Shown piece by piece: positions 27,230 through 35,167 of a DNA stretch of 64,000 nt; within the stretch, counting starts at the first letter, position 1; the number at the start of each line of letters is the position of its first letter. A program made the translations under genes and the position numbers. The stretch is from Flavobacteriales bacterium (lineage in GTDB: Bacteria; Bacteroidota; Bacteroidia; Flavobacteriales_F; PHOS-HE28). Below the pieces are notes generated by a model, which was not told the origin of the DNA, searched no databases, and worked only from the letters and a program-made list of their open reading frames with translations. The stretch is taken from contig CP065018.1 of NCBI GenBank assembly GCA_016700415.1, forward strand, positions 1,240,001-1,304,000, written 5' to 3'.

Positions 27230-27249
27230 GGGCGGAAGATCTTCCGCCC
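27230..27249. repeat. Perfect 20-bp palindrome between the VWA and AAA genes
   Basis: GGGCGGAAGATCTTCCGCCC reads the same on both strands. It fills most of the 49-base gap between the VWA stop and the AAA start, so it could be an operator or a processing hairpin in the shared message. Confidence 0.7.
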
Positions 27250-27274
27250 TTACACGGCGGATCAGAGGGGTTTA

Positions 27275-28363
27275 TCAAGAGGCTTTCCGGTTGCTCGCAT
27301 GGTCGCGGAACACCATGTCCGCCAAGCCTTGCAGGCCGGTGTAAAAGGCGCGGCCTTGGTTCACCTCGGTGAAGCGCTCTATAAAGCGTTGCAGGTAGGG
27401 ATCCTGCGCGATCATGAAGGTGGTGATGGGGATCTTCGCCTTGCGTGCCCGCATGGCGGCATCCAGCGTGCGCGCCACGATGAAGGGATCCAGCCCGATG
27501 CTGTTCATGTAATATTCGCCGTCACGTTTGATGCAGCTCGGCTTACCATCGGTGATCATCACGATGCGGCGGTTCTTCAGCTTGCGGCGGCGCAGAATGT
27601 CCATGGCCAGTTCCAGCCCGGCGACGGTGTTGGTATGGAACGGCCCCACTTGCAGGTAGGGCAGGTCCTTCAGGCTCACCTGCCACGCATCGTTGCCGAA
27701 GACCACGATGTCCAGCGTGTCCTTCGGATAGCGGCGTGCGATCAGTTCGGCCAGTGCCATCGCCACCTTCTTCGCAGGGGTTATGCGGTCCTCGCCGTAG
27801 AGGATCATGCTGTGGCTGATGTCGATCATCAGCACGGTGGCGCAGGCGCTCTGGTGCTCGGCCTCCACCACTTCGAGGTCGTCCTCGCTCATGCGCAGCT
27901 CATCGATACCGCGTTGCTGGGCGTTGCGGATGCTGTCGCTCATGGCCACTTGCTCCAACGCATCGCCGAAGCGGAAGGCGCGGCGGTCGCTGGTGACCTC
28001 ATCGCCCTGTCCGGTGCGGCGCAGGCCGTGGCTGCCGCGGTCGCTCTTCTTCAGTTTGCCGAATACCTGCTCCAGCGCGCGCTCACGGATCAGTCGTTCG
28101 GCCTTGCCGGTGAGGGTGATCCCCTCCCCTTTCGTCGGCACGCCGAGGATGCCGTGTTTGAAGAGGTCCTCCTTGAAATTCTCGAAGCTGTATTCCGCCG
28201 TGAACAAGCCGTGCTCCTTGTCCACTTCCTGCATCCAGTCCAGCGCTTCCTCCACATCGCCGCTGGTGTGGGTGAGGATCTCCAAAAAAATGGGCAAGAG
28301 CTTTTCGAAAGGCGTACGGTCGTCCTTCGGGGGGAGGTATTTTTCGAAGCGTAAGCCAAGCAT
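27275..28363 (-). CDS. VWA-domain protein, partner of the MoxR-like ATPase
   Basis: 362 aa. The N-terminal half is helical and charged. The C-terminal half is a von Willebrand A domain with an intact metal site: DISHSM supplies DxSxS, and the later Thr and Asp positions are met by HTNTVAG and ITDGKPS. It is encoded just before the AAA protein on the same strand, the standard MoxR-VWA arrangement. Probably cytoplasmic, as no signal peptide is present. Confidence 0.85.
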   Translation of the reverse strand: MLGLRFEKYLPPKDDRTPFEKLLPIFLEILTHTSGDVEEALDWMQEVDKEHGLFTAEYSFENFKEDLFKHGILGVPTKGEGITLTGKAERLIRERALEQVFGKLKKSDRGSHGLRRTGQGDEVTSDRRAFRFGDALEQVAMSDSIRNAQQRGIDELRMSEDDLEVVEAEHQSACATVLMIDISHSMILYGEDRITPAKKVAMALAELIARRYPKDTLDIVVFGNDAWQVSLKDLPYLQVGPFHTNTVAGLELAMDILRRRKLKNRRIVMITDGKPSCIKRDGEYYMNSIGLDPFIVARTLDAAMRARKAKIPITTFMIAQDPYLQRFIERFTEVNQGRAFYTGLQGLADMVFRDHASNRKAS

Positions 28364-28501
28364 TCCAATGCAGTCGCAGCGTTCGTGCCGACTACAGGTA
28401 CAAAGGTAGCGGGAAGGGTGCGCAGCGGATGATCAGCTACGCACCCTTTCCACTGAGATCACGCGATCACTACCGGGGCGGAGGCCAAAGGCTCTTCAGG
28501 A

Positions 28502-29560
28502 TCAATGTGCAACGATGAACCGGCGCGTGCTGCGGCTGCCCTTTGCATCGGTCAGGAGCACTTGGTACACACCGGCATCCCATTGCGACACATCGATGCG
28601 CTCCACGGCCGGGGCATTGCCCGTTGTGCCGATCACCTTGTGCATTACCGTTGCACCGCGCATGTCCACCACTTCCATCGTGGCGGCACCTTGCACTTCA
28701 TTGAACGTGACTTCGGCGATCTCGCTTGCGGGGTTCGGGAATACGCGCACGTTGAAGGGGTCCGTGTGGAGGGCAACAATGCCGACGGCCGTATGGTCGA
28801 GCCATTCGGTGTACGCATAATCCTGATTCAGGAATTGGGAGGTCAGGGAATCCGAAACCGTACGCAACACGGGGAACTTGCCCCATAAGGGATAGTAGGC
28901 ATTGACGTTGTGAACATGCCCCACAGTGATCGGGAAACCGCTAACGGTAAGCGGGATCGTTTCGGTCAAACGCGTGGTCACACGCAACACCTCCACGGTG
29001 TCCACACCACCCGGCAACACCACGCGTCCCCACGCATCGGCGGTTCCCGTGATCCCTCCGTTGCGTGTCGTAGTGTTCCCATCCACGGTAACTGATCCTA
29101 CGAAAAGATCGGTCCAAGAGGGGTCGCCGTATGTGAGCGGAAGGGTGAGTTCCAGCATGCTGTTGGAAAAGGAGGTGACCAGGTGGTAATCGGTACCAGC
29201 CGCATTGATCGTCTGGGTATCCCCCACCCGCTCAATGCCACTGGCCGTTGCCATGAAGAAGATCGTGTCCGCACCTCCGTTGGTCAAAGCGAACTGCGCG
29301 CTTGGGAACTGCGCTCCGTTGGGCAAGCCCGCGGGATCTTCCCACTTGTACGTATTGGTGGCGGTGCTCACCAAGGAATTGAAGTTGAAAAGCATCCCTG
29401 TGCCACCTGCTCCGGGGGCCACATAGGCTCCTCGCTGCACGATGAATGTGTTTCCTGTATTGGGCACGTTCCCCGGGGCCACCAAGGTGATGGATTGCGC
29501 ACCGGCGGCGAGGGCGAAGGGGAAGGCGAGTGCGAGAGCAGCGTAACGATCAAGTCCCAT
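28502..29560 (-). CDS. Secreted protein with type IX sorting domain, unknown function
   Basis: 352 aa. A signal peptide ends at AAGAQ. The middle is beta-rich and has no recognised enzyme motif. The last 80 residues form a type A T9SS C-terminal domain (FNVRVFPNPASEIAEV, then WDAGVYQVLL and a basic end), so the protein should be exported through the T9SS and released or attached at the cell surface. The start at 29560 is supported by the signal peptide and by a full -7 element 20 bases upstream. Confidence 0.8.
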   Translation of the reverse strand: MGLDRYAALALAFPFALAAGAQSITLVAPGNVPNTGNTFIVQRGAYVAPGAGGTGMLFNFNSLVSTATNTYKWEDPAGLPNGAQFPSAQFALTNGGADTIFFMATASGIERVGDTQTINAAGTDYHLVTSFSNSMLELTLPLTYGDPSWTDLFVGSVTVDGNTTTRNGGITGTADAWGRVVLPGGVDTVEVLRVTTRLTETIPLTVSGFPITVGHVHNVNAYYPLWGKFPVLRTVSDSLTSQFLNQDYAYTEWLDHTAVGIVALHTDPFNVRVFPNPASEIAEVTFNEVQGAATMEVVDMRGATVMHKVIGTTGNAPAVERIDVSQWDAGVYQVLLTDAKGSRSTRRFIVAH

Positions 29561-29580
29561 GGTTCTGGTTTTGTAGGTTG

Positions 29581-29588
29581 CAAACGTA
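29581..29588 (-). promoter_or_regulatory. -7 element (TACGTTTG) for the T9SS protein gene
   Basis: A full TAnnTTTG match on the minus strand, 20 bases before ATG 29560. No clear -33 element at the usual distance. Confidence 0.55.
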
Positions 29589-29684
29589 AGACATGGCCAA
29601 ATGGCATTCCGTTGCTTGGACAGGGCTATCACGTTTTATCTTCTTTTTCGAGGTCAATGGCCCGGTGTATATCGGACCATTGCC

Positions 29685-30330
29685 GGAGAGTCGTCTCCCC
29701 TCCTTTTTGGAAGGAGGGGTTGGAGGTGGTCCGCTCACTGAATGCACCACCCCTGCCCCTCCTTGAAGGAAGGAGGGGAGAACTTCAACCATCGAGGCTG
29801 CATCTGCGGCCATCCAGTGCCGAAGGCACACAGCAGCCGGTCCGATATGCATCGGACGTGGCAACGGCATTATCTGTGTCATCTGTGTCATCTGTGGTCA
29901 ACTCCCCGCGGCAACGGCATTACTCGCCTGGGCGAAGCGCTTTGGCGAAGCACGGTCCGTGTAGATCCGTGTGGATCCGTGGTTCCCTTCTTGTCCGCTC
30001 ACAGAATACACCACCCCTGCCCCTCCTTGAAGGAAGGAGGGGAGAACTTCAACCATCGAGGCTGCATCTGCGGCCATCCAGTGCCGAAGGCACACAGCAG
30101 CCGGTCCGATATGCATCGGACGCGGCAACGGCATTATCTGTGTCATCTGTGTCATCTGTGGTCAACTCCCCGCGGCAACGGCATTATCCGTGCCTATCCG
30201 TGTGCATCCGTGGTTCAACTCTTTTGAGGCCGTGTCCGCCGTAAGGCGGGCGCACAATACCCGATCACCATGGACGGACCGGACAGATGCCCGTTTCTTC
30301 GTCTCTTTGCGGCCCATCCCATCCAACTTC
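29685..30330. repeat. Gene-free repeat block with a 192-bp direct repeat
   Basis: 29731-29922 and 29995-30186 are the same 192-bp unit with only a few differences. Each unit carries CCACCCCTGCCCCTCC with an inverted GGAGGGG arm, a CCGATATGCATCGG-like palindrome (GTCCGATATGCATCGGAC), a doubled TCTGTGTCATC string and CGCGGCAACGGCATTA. Between and after them lie TCCGTGTGGATCCGTGG-like strings. A related CCCCTCC/GGAGGGG element is tandemly repeated at 49.4-49.9 kb. No gene is visible here. Confidence 0.85.
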
Positions 30331-30918
30331 ATGCGGCACAGCATCAGCGATATCACAGAGACCATCCGCGACAGGCGGACCATCCAGCCCTCGGACTACA
30401 CCGACCGGGAGGTGCAGCGCGACGTGATCGACAAGGTGCTCGGCAACGCCATCTGGGCGCCCACGCACGGCATGACGCAGCCTTGGCGCTTCACGGTCTT
30501 CACCGGGAAAGGCCGGGAGCGGCTCTCCGCGTTCATGGGCGCGGAATACATGCGGCTCTTTCCGGGGGAGAAATTCATGCAGCGCAAGTACGACAGCCAC
30601 GTGCAGCGCCCCTTGCAGAGCAGCGTGGTGGTGGCCTTGGGCCTGGCCCGCGACCCGAATGGCAAGATCCCCCTGCACGAGGAGCAGTATGCCGTGGCCT
30701 GCGCGGTGCAGAACATGCACCTCACCTGCGCCGCATACGGCCTTGGCGCGTTCTGGAGCACCGGTTCCGTGCTCACCGGGGAGGCCATGCGCAACTTCTT
30801 GGAACTCGGCCCGGAAGACCATTGTTTAGGCCTGTTCTACATGGGCTACCCCGCCGGTGAATGGCCGAAGGGCTACCGGAAGCCGTTGCCGGAGTTCGTG
30901 AGGTATTTGGGGGAGTAG
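30331..30918 (+). CDS. Nitroreductase-family flavoprotein
   Basis: 195 aa. FMN-binding NAD(P)H oxidoreductase fold: the N-terminal IRDRRTIQPSDYTDREV and the NAIWAPTHGMTQPWRFTVFTG loop are the flavin-phosphate and dimer motifs, and the C-terminal CLGLFYMGYPAGEWPKG completes the site. The natural substrate is not evident. ATG 30331 is the family-like start; upstream in-frame DNA belongs to the repeat block. A TCTCTTTG box (30302-30309) may be its promoter. Confidence 0.88.
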   Translation: MRHSISDITETIRDRRTIQPSDYTDREVQRDVIDKVLGNAIWAPTHGMTQPWRFTVFTGKGRERLSAFMGAEYMRLFPGEKFMQRKYDSHVQRPLQSSVVVALGLARDPNGKIPLHEEQYAVACAVQNMHLTCAAYGLGAFWSTGSVLTGEAMRNFLELGPEDHCLGLFYMGYPAGEWPKGYRKPLPEFVRYLGE

Positions 30919-31008
30919 TTGTCAGTTGTCAGGCCCGGTTACTGAGAGTCCGTGCGGCTCAGGGTGCAGTGCGTTCTGCCAGTTAGTGATCGGTGATCTA
31001 AGTTTCTG

Positions 31009-31064
31009 GTACAGGGTACAGGGTACAGGGTACAGGGTACAGGGTACAGGGTACCGAGTACTGC
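31009..31064. repeat. 7-bp tandem repeat (GTACAGG, six perfect copies)
   Basis: Six exact GTACAGG units (31009-31050) followed by two degenerate units (GTACCGA, GTACTGC). The rest of the 206-base gap shows no gene. Related GTACCGGGTAC strings occur at 60.78-60.88 kb. Confidence 0.9.
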
Positions 31065-31124
31065 CGACGCACGCTGCCGACTGCCACTGCCAACTGCTAC
31101 CTGAAATAGCCAAAACCACCGCCC

Positions 31125-32690
31125 TCAGGGGCCTGCCTTCGGTACTAAGACCTCCAAAGGCGTCTCCCTAAAAATACCCTCCCGGTCCTCCGGCCTTGCC
31201 GCTGCGTTCCAGAAGAAACCTTCCAAACGCATTTCGTCGGTCGGTGCTTTGTCCAACGGATAGAGCGTGGCGTCCGGCTGGGTGATGAAGCTCACCGTGC
31301 TCACCTTCCCGCTGTCCAAGCCCACGGTGATGCGGCTGCAATCGGCGCGGTTCATGCCGGTGGTGCGTTCCGTGGTGTCCTTCTTTTCACGGGAGAAATA
31401 GACCGTTCTGCAATTGCCTTCCGCGGTCAGCTGCGCAAGCTCGTCGTTGCGGAAATGGCCGATCATCGTGGTGCCCACCACCTGGTCGAAATGCAGGCTG
31501 TCCGCTACGGAGGCCATGAACGCGGCCCCGTTCACGAAGAGCGTCTCGGCATGCCCGTTGCTCAGTTGGATGCGGACCGTATCGCCGCTGATCTGGTCGG
31601 TCTTGCTCCAAATGAACGGCTTGCCGCGCAAGGTGATGAGGCTGTCCGCTCCGGTATAGGTCATCGTATCGCAGACGCCTTGGAGGTCGCTCTTGAAGAA
31701 ACGGACGTTCCGGTGGGCATCGATGGTCCGCTTGCCGAGGCTGTCCTCCCTACCGAAGAGCGTATCCGCATGCAGGAAGAGCGAATCCTTGCCCATCAGC
31801 ATCACGAGCTCCGCACGACCGGTCACCATGGACCTGCCTTCTTGTTGACGGTGCTTGCCCAGTTCGCCACGCACCAACAGGTTGTTCACCGTATCCGTGA
31901 TGGTGACATGGCCCCAGCCCGCGCCCTCACCGGTGGCGCGGTCGTAGTGCAGGCTGTCGCCGGTGAGCTCCTGCCCTTCGTTGGCGATGCGGCCGGCTTT
32001 GGTGAAACGCCCCTTCCCCGTGCGGGTGTCATAGCTGCCGCGCTCGCAATACATGCGCGTCTTTCCCTGGGTGATGTGCGTGGGCCCGAAGAACTCCGCG
32101 ATGCCGGTGGCGGTGACATACTGCAGGGTATCGGCGGTAATGGTGCGGTCCGGGTGCTCCAGCCTTACGCTGTCGCTGAAGATGAAACGGCGGCTGTCCG
32201 CGAGGTAGGCCCCATGCCTGCTGGTGAGGGTATTCTCGTCCCGGAGGCTGACGATGCGCGCACCCTCGGCATATTCCGCCCGGTGGGCGCGGACATCATA
32301 GGTGAGCGCCTCGGTGGTCAGCTCCATACCGGGGTCTTTGAGCCGGACATTCCCGGTGATGCGGGCCATGCGCTCGGCTCCGGAATACTGGAGGCGGTCG
32401 CCGCTGATGTTCAGCGTATCACCTTGTTTGAGGTGGACGTTCCCGAAGGCGGCCACGCGTTCATCCTCATAGAGGTAGGCACTGTCGCAGTCCATCACCG
32501 CGTCCGCCTGCTTGAAGCGGACATGACCGATAAGCCGCTGTGCGCCGGGCGCGATGATCTGATCGAACTCCCAGCGGTCCGCATTGAGGATCTCCACCCG
32601 GTCCTCGTTCTTCTTGGCCGCGGGTTGCGCATAGGCAGCGAAAGCAGAAGCGGCAAGGATCACGGCTGCGAAGATCCTGTAGGTGCTCAT
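31125..32690 (-). CDS. OstA/LptA-like periplasmic protein
   Basis: 521 aa. A signal peptide ends at AAYAQ. The mature protein is a long series of OstA-type beta strands (MDCDSAYLYEDERVAAFGNV, GDTLNISGDRLQYSG, ITADTLQYVTATG), the fold of LptA and the N-terminal part of LptD, which bridge lipopolysaccharide from the inner to the outer membrane. It is longer than LptA and lacks the LptD barrel, as often in Bacteroidota. It lies 64 bases after an OmpH/Skp gene, an envelope-biogenesis pair. The end has a variable domain of unknown role. Confidence 0.85.
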   Translation of the reverse strand: MSTYRIFAAVILAASAFAAYAQPAAKKNEDRVEILNADRWEFDQIIAPGAQRLIGHVRFKQADAVMDCDSAYLYEDERVAAFGNVHLKQGDTLNISGDRLQYSGAERMARITGNVRLKDPGMELTTEALTYDVRAHRAEYAEGARIVSLRDENTLTSRHGAYLADSRRFIFSDSVRLEHPDRTITADTLQYVTATGIAEFFGPTHITQGKTRMYCERGSYDTRTGKGRFTKAGRIANEGQELTGDSLHYDRATGEGAGWGHVTITDTVNNLLVRGELGKHRQQEGRSMVTGRAELVMLMGKDSLFLHADTLFGREDSLGKRTIDAHRNVRFFKSDLQGVCDTMTYTGADSLITLRGKPFIWSKTDQISGDTVRIQLSNGHAETLFVNGAAFMASVADSLHFDQVVGTTMIGHFRNDELAQLTAEGNCRTVYFSREKKDTTERTTGMNRADCSRITVGLDSGKVSTVSFITQPDATLYPLDKAPTDEMRLEGFFWNAAARPEDREGIFRETPLEVLVPKAGP

Positions 32691-32754
32691 CCGCCGATCA
32701 TGTGGGTATGTCTCAGCCGCTTCCGCCACTGCCTTCACGCATAAGGCGGACGAC

Positions 32755-33417
32755 CTACTTGGCCTTCGCGGCCTTTACGGCTTGATGCTGTTGATTCAGG
32801 CCGGCCACCACGGCCGAGGTGATGTCCAAGCCCTCGTTCCCCACCCAGATCTGCCCGGCGTCCTGGATGCTGAAGATGTAGTCGTACCCGGCCGTGCTGT
32901 TGTAGCTCTCCAAAAAGCCGCGGATCTTCTGGGTGATATCGCGCAGCATGTCGGTCTGCATCTTGTCCAACTGGTCCTGTGCGCTGGTGCGCATGTCCTG
33001 GATCTTCTGGCCCAGCTGTTCCAGTTCGGCCTGGTCCTGCTGCAGTTCGGCCTGGGTGCTGTAGGTGTGGTCCTTGCTCGTGAGCTGCTCATAGCGGCCC
33101 TGCGCTTTCTGCATTTCGCGCTGCAAGTTGTTCTCCATGCGCTGCCCCTCGCTGCGCACACGGTCCGAGCTTTCCTTCACCAGCGCATAGTTGGCCTCCA
33201 CGGAATCCATGAGGAAATAGGCGATCCGGCCCTCGGGGACCGATCCCGTATCCCGCACCATCGGTAGGGGCTGCACTTCATTGGCGCCACCGATCTCCGT
33301 GAGCTGTTTTTCCAAGAGGCGCTGCGGCACTCTTGCGCGCACGAGCGACCAGACGATGGCGGCGGTGAGCAGGATGTTCCAAAAAACGAGGAGGAGAAGA
33401 AGCGAACGCTTGGACAT
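32755..33417 (-). CDS. OmpH/Skp-family periplasmic chaperone
   Basis: 220 aa. An N-terminal hydrophobic segment (residues 5-25, signal or anchor) precedes a long coiled coil (about 75-165, rich in Gln, Glu and Lys) flanked by short strands, the jellyfish-like plan of Skp. GRIAYFLMDSVEANYALVKES is the typical start of the domain. It should hold unfolded outer-membrane proteins in the periplasm. A TAACTTCG box lies 19 bases upstream. Confidence 0.85.
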   Translation of the reverse strand: MSKRSLLLLLVFWNILLTAAIVWSLVRARVPQRLLEKQLTEIGGANEVQPLPMVRDTGSVPEGRIAYFLMDSVEANYALVKESSDRVRSEGQRMENNLQREMQKAQGRYEQLTSKDHTYSTQAELQQDQAELEQLGQKIQDMRTSAQDQLDKMQTDMLRDITQKIRGFLESYNSTAGYDYIFSIQDAGQIWVGNEGLDITSAVVAGLNQQHQAVKAAKAK

Positions 33418-33436
33418 GTTTTTTTCAGGAATGGCG

Positions 33437-33444
33437 CGAAGTTA
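33437..33444 (-). promoter_or_regulatory. -7-like element (TAACTTCG) for the skp/ostA-like pair
   Basis: Seven of eight match on the minus strand, 19 bases before ATG 33417. A TTTG lies upstream but closer than the usual spacing. Confidence 0.4.
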
Positions 33445-33548
33445 GCCCACGTAGGCACCAAAGGCCGTGCCGTTCGTGCTCAAAGGCTCACGACTCATAG
33501 GCTCATGACTAACGGACCCCTCCAGGCCTCTTGGCATCTAAGGCGCAT

Positions 33549-33595
33549 TCGTCACTGCGGGCCCGCCCCGATATGCATCGGGGCGCAGTCCCGGT
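33549..33595 (+). repeat. 47-bp repeat, left copy, at the island edge
   Basis: Identical to the reverse complement of 42293-42339. It includes the palindrome CCCCGATATGCATCGGGG and GC-rich arms. The two copies bracket the accessory block from 33.6 to 42.3 kb. Confidence 0.95.
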
Positions 33596-33999
33596 TACTC
33601 CCGGAACACGCACATGGCCATCGGCCTCTTGGCTCCTTCAGGCTCAGGCGCATTTGTTCCATGACGACAGCGCATGGGTTCCGGCTCTTTCGGCATTCGG
33701 CTCTCAAAGCGTATTCGGTCTCAGGCGCATTTAGGCTTTAGGCCACTTGGCGCGCCATAAGGGACCCGGCCCGTCAGGAAAGGAAGGCTATGGATAGCTG
33801 GAACAACTGCCGCAGCGTGCGGGCAAGGCAATCGGACACATCGAAGACATGTGCTGGACTTTGTGTGCTGATGGTGCATACGGATATCGCCGTGGTCTAT
33901 AGATGCACCTTGCTAACCAGAGGCAGTTGATAACACGAAGTCATACTCTGACTTGGACGGGACTACATTGTGCTGCTCAAAAAGACTCCTGTCCCTCTC
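33596..33999. other. Gene-free left flank of the island
   Basis: Between the 47-bp repeat and the methyltransferase gene no supported coding region is seen. CTCAGGCGCATTT occurs twice (33643-33655, 33720-33732) and a shorter GGCGCATT once more at 33543. A TACATTGT box at 33964-33971 could be the promoter of the methyltransferase gene. Confidence 0.6.
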
Positions 34000-35166
34000 A
34001 TGGTTGATGCATTTCGGATATCGCGTATATTGAACTCGAAGCATCTTGTCACCGGGTTGAGCCATAACCTTTATCGGTATCCCGCAAGGTTCAGTCCCAG
34101 ATTTGCACGAGAGATCATCACGAGCTTAAGTCAACCAGGGGACCTAGTCGTGGATCCGTTCCTCGGCGGAGGCACTTCGGCGGTGGAGGCTTTGTCCAAC
34201 GGGCGCAACTTCCTAGGATGTGACATCAACCCTATCGCCATTTTCGCATCCAAAGCCAAGATCACAAGGTTTTCGGAGGAGAACTTCGAAGAGGCACTCG
34301 AACTCCTTAATGCTAGAGAGGAGCAAACCAACAGTGGCAGTGCGGTTCCCAAGCGATACATAAAGGACGGCTACCTGAACAACGTTCCGAAACGGTTTCT
34401 ACGACTTGTCGCGCCAATCCTGATTTTGACTGAAAGAAGTAGCGATCCGGATGTCGAGCTGTTCGTACGATCTGTTCTCCTGAAGACGAGTCAATGGGCA
34501 CTCGATTGTCGGGAGCACACACCAACTGGCCGAGCAATCCGTAAACGCCTTGTTGAGGATGCCCACGCTGTGTACTTAGGCGCGTTGGCTTTCACCCAGC
34601 AATGCGATGGGAGCACAGCACGATTTGGTGTACGACCGGTGGCTCAAATACACTTGAGCGCTGCACAGGATTTGCCAGCCAAACTGCTAACGAGTAGCAT
34701 GCAACTCGAAAAGGCCAAACTCATCATCACGTCCCCTCCGTATGCCGGCACCCATATTGTGTACCACCAGTGGCAAATCAACAGCAGAAGAAGAACCCGC
34801 GCTCCGTTCTGGCTCATTAATTCAATGGACGGGATGGGCGCCCCCTATTACACCTTCGGTGACTATCGGACACACGCCAGGTCGAAGTACTTCGAGGAAG
34901 CATTAAACGTCTTCTCTACGATGAAGACCATACTTGACCCAGCAGGCACCTTGGTTCAGCTCGTCGGCTTCTCAAATCCCAGGGCGCATTTGCCCCGCTA
35001 TCTGAACATGATGGCCGCAGCGGGGTACGAGGAGGTTACCGATCGTGATTCGCTTGGACGTGCGCAACGGGTTTGGCGCAATGTCCCCAACCGGCGTTGG
35101 TACAACAACACGGGTGCATCGCCAGCAAATAGCCGTGAAGTCATGTTGATCCATAGACCTGTATAA
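34000..35166 (+). CDS. DNA methyltransferase (N4-cytosine/N6-adenine type) with TSPPY motif
   Basis: 388 aa from this ATG. SAM motif I is DPFLGGGTSAVEA (residues about 52-64) and catalytic motif IV is TSPPYAG (about 244-250), both intact. Motif I comes first and about 190 residues lie between them, room for a target-recognition region, as in the alpha-type order. A GTG at 33970 is an alternative start, but a promoter-like TACATTGT overlaps it. It ends one base before the GHKL-ATPase gene, so the two are translationally coupled. No cognate restriction nuclease is recognisable nearby. Confidence 0.85.
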   Translation: MVDAFRISRILNSKHLVTGLSHNLYRYPARFSPRFAREIITSLSQPGDLVVDPFLGGGTSAVEALSNGRNFLGCDINPIAIFASKAKITRFSEENFEEALELLNAREEQTNSGSAVPKRYIKDGYLNNVPKRFLRLVAPILILTERSSDPDVELFVRSVLLKTSQWALDCREHTPTGRAIRKRLVEDAHAVYLGALAFTQQCDGSTARFGVRPVAQIHLSAAQDLPAKLLTSSMQLEKAKLIITSPPYAGTHIVYHQWQINSRRRTRAPFWLINSMDGMGAPYYTFGDYRTHARSKYFEEALNVFSTMKTILDPAGTLVQLVGFSNPRAHLPRYLNMMAAAGYEEVTDRDSLGRAQRVWRNVPNRRWYNNTGASPANSREVMLIHRPV

Positions 35167-35167
35167 T

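Noticed and set aside
29183..30244. A 353-codon + strand frame over the repeat block
   Set aside because: It reads through two copies of a non-coding repeat and part of an antisense T9SS gene. The repeated peptide follows from the DNA repeat.
33970..33999. GTG start for the methyltransferase
   Set aside because: It overlaps a promoter-like TACATTGT box, and the added ten residues show no conservation that I can recognise. ATG 34000 is preferred, with moderate confidence.
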